DNA of 8,843 nt from Tannerella sp. (GTDB lineage: Bacteria > Bacteroidota > Bacteroidia > Bacteroidales > Tannerellaceae): assembly GCA_031272655.1 (NCBI GenBank), contig JAISTJ010000085.1, positions 1 to 8,843 on the forward strand, written 5' to 3'. Positions 6,944 through 8,843 of this stretch are shown here, in pieces. Each line of letters opens with the position of its first letter. Within the stretch, counting starts at the first letter, position 1. Position numbers and translations under genes: made by a program. Below the pieces are notes generated by a model that saw only the letters and a list, made by a program, of their open reading frames with translations, had not been told where the DNA came from and ran no database searches.

Positions 6944-7660
6944 ATGATTCACGTACAAAATTTAGTAAAGCGTTTCGGAGCGAAGACAGCCTTAGATATT
7001 CCGGAGCTGACAATTGAGAAAGGGACCTTACTGGGTCTGGTAGGCAACAATGGCGCAGGCAAGACAACGTTTTTTCGTTTGCTGCTTGACCTTTTGCAAG
7101 CCGACGAAGGCTGTGTGCTGAGCAACGATATTGACGTAAGCGCTTCGGAATCATGGAAACGCTATACCGGAGCGTTCATAGACAACCGTTTCCTGATAGA
7201 ATTTCTTACACCCGAAGAATATTTCTACTTTGTAGGAGAAACATACGGTCTAAATAAAAGTTCGGTAGATGAGCGCCTTAGTCCGTTTTCGCGGTTTATG
7301 AACAACGAGATAATGGGGCAAAAGAAGTATATCCGCAACTTCTCGGCAGGCAACAAACAGAAGATAGGCATCATAGCGGCAATGATGATAAAACCCGAAC
7401 TGCTTATCCTCGATGAGCCGTTCAATTTTCTTGACCCGTCTTCGCAACTTGAGATACGCGACATGCTTGCCCGCATGAACAGCGAGCAAGGCTCTACGAT
7501 ACTCATTTCAAGCCATAACCTTAACTTCACCACTGACATCTCAACGCGCCTAATCCTGTTAGAAAAAGGACTGATAAAGAAAGACTTATCGAACACCCCC
7601 GAAGCAATAACCGAACTCAACGACTATTTCATTGAGCAGGCAACTGTTTTCCAGAATTAA
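6944..7660 (+). CDS. ABC transporter ATP-binding protein (partner of the DUF5687 permease)
   Basis: This 238-residue single-domain ATPase would power the adjacent membrane protein from the cytosolic face. Walker A is GNNGAGKTT (34-42). The signature loop is FSAGNKQK (133-140), a clear departure from LSGGQ but in the right place. Walker B is LLILDEP (153-159), the D-loop is FLDP (162-165) and the switch His is His191 in ISSHN. The Q-loop region reads GAFIDN (76-81) with no glutamine, as in bacitracin-type (BcrA-like) ATPases of ABC-2 exporters, where GALIE-type sequences take that place. The ATPase is otherwise intact and should be active. The start MIHVQNLVKRFG is the normal family N-terminus. 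The gene follows the permease by 98 bp. Its last codon and stop lie in a GAATTAA repeat and overlap the convergent aminotransferase stop. The substrate is unknown. Confidence 0.93.
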   Translation: MIHVQNLVKRFGAKTALDIPELTIEKGTLLGLVGNNGAGKTTFFRLLLDLLQADEGCVLSNDIDVSASESWKRYTGAFIDNRFLIEFLTPEEYFYFVGETYGLNKSSVDERLSPFSRFMNNEIMGQKKYIRNFSAGNKQKIGIIAAMMIKPELLILDEPFNFLDPSSQLEIRDMLARMNSEQGSTILISSHNLNFTTDISTRLILLEKGLIKKDLSNTPEAITELNDYFIEQATVFQN

Positions 7661-7672
7661 GAATTAAGAATT
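7654..7672. repeat. GAATTAA heptamer repeat spanning two convergent stop codons
   Basis: GAATTAA occurs at 7654-7660 and 7661-7667, with a partial third copy (GAATT) at 7668-7672. The first copy carries the ABC ATPase stop (TAA, 7658-7660) on the plus strand and the aminotransferase stop (7657-7659) on the minus strand. The array also encodes the last residues (ILNS) of the aminotransferase. It is the same heptamer family as at 6854-6888. Confidence 0.85.
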
Positions 7673-8766
7673 TCGATAATTCTGATTACGGTTTCGTTGG
7701 TCATTTCGGGATCTATCGGGAGGGAAAGGACTTCGCGGGTTAAACGTTCGGATTCGGCTAAAGCGCCTGACTTCCGCACGCGATGCTTGTATGCTTCCTG
7801 CTCGTGAATCGGAAGCGGATAATAAACCATTGTCGGGATGCCGTTGGCTGCGAGATGCGCTTTCAGGGCGTCGCGGCGTCCGTTTCCGACTTGAATGGTG
7901 TATTGATGGAAAACGTGTGTGGATGAGGGACTTATGACGGGAGGTTGAATGTATCCAATGTTTTTAAGGGCTTCGGTGTATTGTGCGGCTATCTGTCGGC
8001 GGCGGGCTGTGAACTGCTCCATATAGCGCAGTTTGATGTTCAGAATTGCCGCCTGAATGTTGTCTAATCGTGAGTTGCTTCCTACTGTTTTATGATGGTA
8101 TTTTGCTGATTGTCCGTGATTTGCGAGCAGGCGAATGGTTTCCGAAAGTCCGGCGTCGTGGGTAAAAAGGGCGCCGCCATCGCCGAAACAGCCGAGCGGC
8201 TTGGTTGGAAAGAACGACGTTACACCGATTGTGCCGGTTGTGCCTGCTTTTTGCCTTTTGCCGTTTTTGAAAATAATGTCTGCGCCGAGCGACTGGGCGT
8301 TGTCTTCTATTACAGACAATTTATGCTTGTAAGAAATTTCGTTAATAGCCTTAGTATCAGATGATTGTCCAAAAAGATGAACGGCGATAATCGCTTTTGT
8401 CCGGTTGGAGATTGCATTTTCAATCAGTTTTGTATTGATATTGAATGTGTTGGCGTCCACATCAACAAGTACGGGCGTCGCTCCGACTGCGGCGATGGCT
8501 TCAACGGGAGCAATATAGGTAAATGCGGGAACAATGACCTCGTCGCCGGCGCCGATATTGAGGGCTTGCAACGCAATACGCAGTGCGTCGGTGCAGTTGC
8601 CGCAGGTTACAATATATGGAACATTCAGATATTCAGATAGTTTAGCAGTGAAATCTTTCACTTCCGAGCCGTTGATATAGTCCGCCTGCTGACAGGCGCA
8701 TTGGACGGCGGCGTCTATTTCGTCCTTCAGACGAAGGTATTGGGCTTGCAGGTCTATGAAGTGCAT
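7657..8766 (-). CDS. DegT/DnrJ/EryC1/StrS-family sugar aminotransferase (WbpE-like)
   Basis: This 369-residue PLP-dependent enzyme is of the type that aminates a keto-sugar nucleotide, with glutamate as the usual donor, to make amino sugars for O-antigen, capsule or glycoprotein glycans in the cytosol. The start MHFIDLQAQYLRLKDEID is the family N-terminus. GNCTDALRIAL (56-66) is the phosphate-binding helix start. VIEDNAQSLGA (152-162) carries Asp155, which contacts the pyridine nitrogen, and Gln158. SFFPTKPLGCFGDGGA (184-199) carries the Schiff-base lysine Lys189. NSRLDNIQAAIL (231-242) and HQYTIQV (287-293) complete the site. The pattern, notably FFPTKPLGCFGDGG, is close to my memory of WbpE, which acts on UDP-3-keto-GlcNAcA, but the exact substrate is not determined. 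No glycosyltransferase or dehydrogenase lies inside the window; partners may lie beyond 8843, upstream on its strand. Its C-terminal ILNS is encoded by the GAATTAA repeat. Confidence 0.92.
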   Translation of the reverse strand: MHFIDLQAQYLRLKDEIDAAVQCACQQADYINGSEVKDFTAKLSEYLNVPYIVTCGNCTDALRIALQALNIGAGDEVIVPAFTYIAPVEAIAAVGATPVLVDVDANTFNINTKLIENAISNRTKAIIAVHLFGQSSDTKAINEISYKHKLSVIEDNAQSLGADIIFKNGKRQKAGTTGTIGVTSFFPTKPLGCFGDGGALFTHDAGLSETIRLLANHGQSAKYHHKTVGSNSRLDNIQAAILNIKLRYMEQFTARRRQIAAQYTEALKNIGYIQPPVISPSSTHVFHQYTIQVGNGRRDALKAHLAANGIPTMVYYPLPIHEQEAYKHRVRKSGALAESERLTREVLSLPIDPEMTNETVIRIIEILNS

Positions 8767-8787
8767 TGTGGCGTAGGGAGAGTTTGT

Positions 8788-8815
8788 TGTTTATAGTTTA
8801 TTGTTTATAGTTTTG
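8788..8815. repeat. Two-copy 14-bp tandem repeat upstream of the aminotransferase
   Basis: A 14-bp unit of the form TTGTTTATAGTTTW occurs twice in tandem within the upstream region of the aminotransferase (about 8788-8815). It is AT-rich and resembles the TATAGTTTT motifs in the 5085-5351 intergenic region. No TAnnTTTG box with a matching -33 element was found on the minus strand here, so the promoter is not resolved. Confidence 0.7.
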
Positions 8816-8818
8816 GGA

Positions 8819-8843
8819 GATTGCTTCACTGCGTTCGCAATGA
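8819..8843. repeat. REP-like dispersed palindromic motif at the window edge
   Basis: The last bases contain ATTGCTTCACTGCGTTCGCAAT, with ATTGC and GCAAT as inverted ends around a 12-nt centre. It follows the general form (TCATTGCGA...GAAGCAATC on the other strand) of intergenic palindromes that are scattered in many bacterial genomes. Only one copy is in this window and it may continue past the edge. It has no coding context and is assigned by resemblance only. Confidence 0.5.

Overview
The window looks like chromosomal DNA of a member of the Bacteroidota, most likely Bacteroidales. Three things point that way: -7 elements of the TAnnTTTG type instead of TATAAT, almost no Shine-Dalgarno sequences before the starts, and a permease of the Bacteroidota-restricted DUF5687 type next to its ABC ATPase. 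This assignment is inferred from the sequence without a database search.

Layout, left to right. (1) 1-210 (+) is a 69-residue protein of unknown function that may be the tail of a longer gene. (2) 331-3568 is a minus-strand block read right to left: cysS (cysteinyl-tRNA synthetase), a PaaI-type hotdog thioesterase 7 bp behind it, then a sodium/proton-coupled dicarboxylate/amino acid symporter. The symporter has its own well-matched promoter in the 87-bp gap. (3) 3642-5084 (+) is an NhaC-type Na+/H+ antiporter, divergent from cysS across a 73-bp region whose two -7 boxes are arranged as a mirror image. (4) 5085-5351 is a 267-bp low-complexity intergenic region made of 7-, 8- and 10-bp tandem repeats. 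(5) 5352-7660 (+) is a two-gene ABC transporter of unknown substrate, a DUF5687 membrane protein and an ATPase, separated by a 98-bp repeat-filled gap. (6) 7657-8766 (-) is a DegT/DnrJ/EryC1/StrS sugar aminotransferase resembling WbpE. It converges on the ABC ATPase and overlaps it by 4 bp. (7) 8767-8843 holds a short tandem repeat and one copy of a REP-like dispersed motif.

The genes do not form one pathway. They are housekeeping translation (cysS), ion and solute transport (two secondary transporters and one ABC system), and the edge of what may be a surface-polysaccharide locus (the aminotransferase). No tRNA, rRNA, CRISPR array, IS element, integrase, toxin-antitoxin pair or defence gene was found.

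The least ordinary content lies between the genes. A family of short tandem repeats (GAATTRA/GAGTTAA heptamers and AAACTCAT/ATGAGTTT octamers) sits at, or inside, the 3' ends of four genes, supplies the last codons and stop codons of three of them, and flanks the DUF5687 gene as an inverted pair. I found no convincing new enzymatic or defence system.
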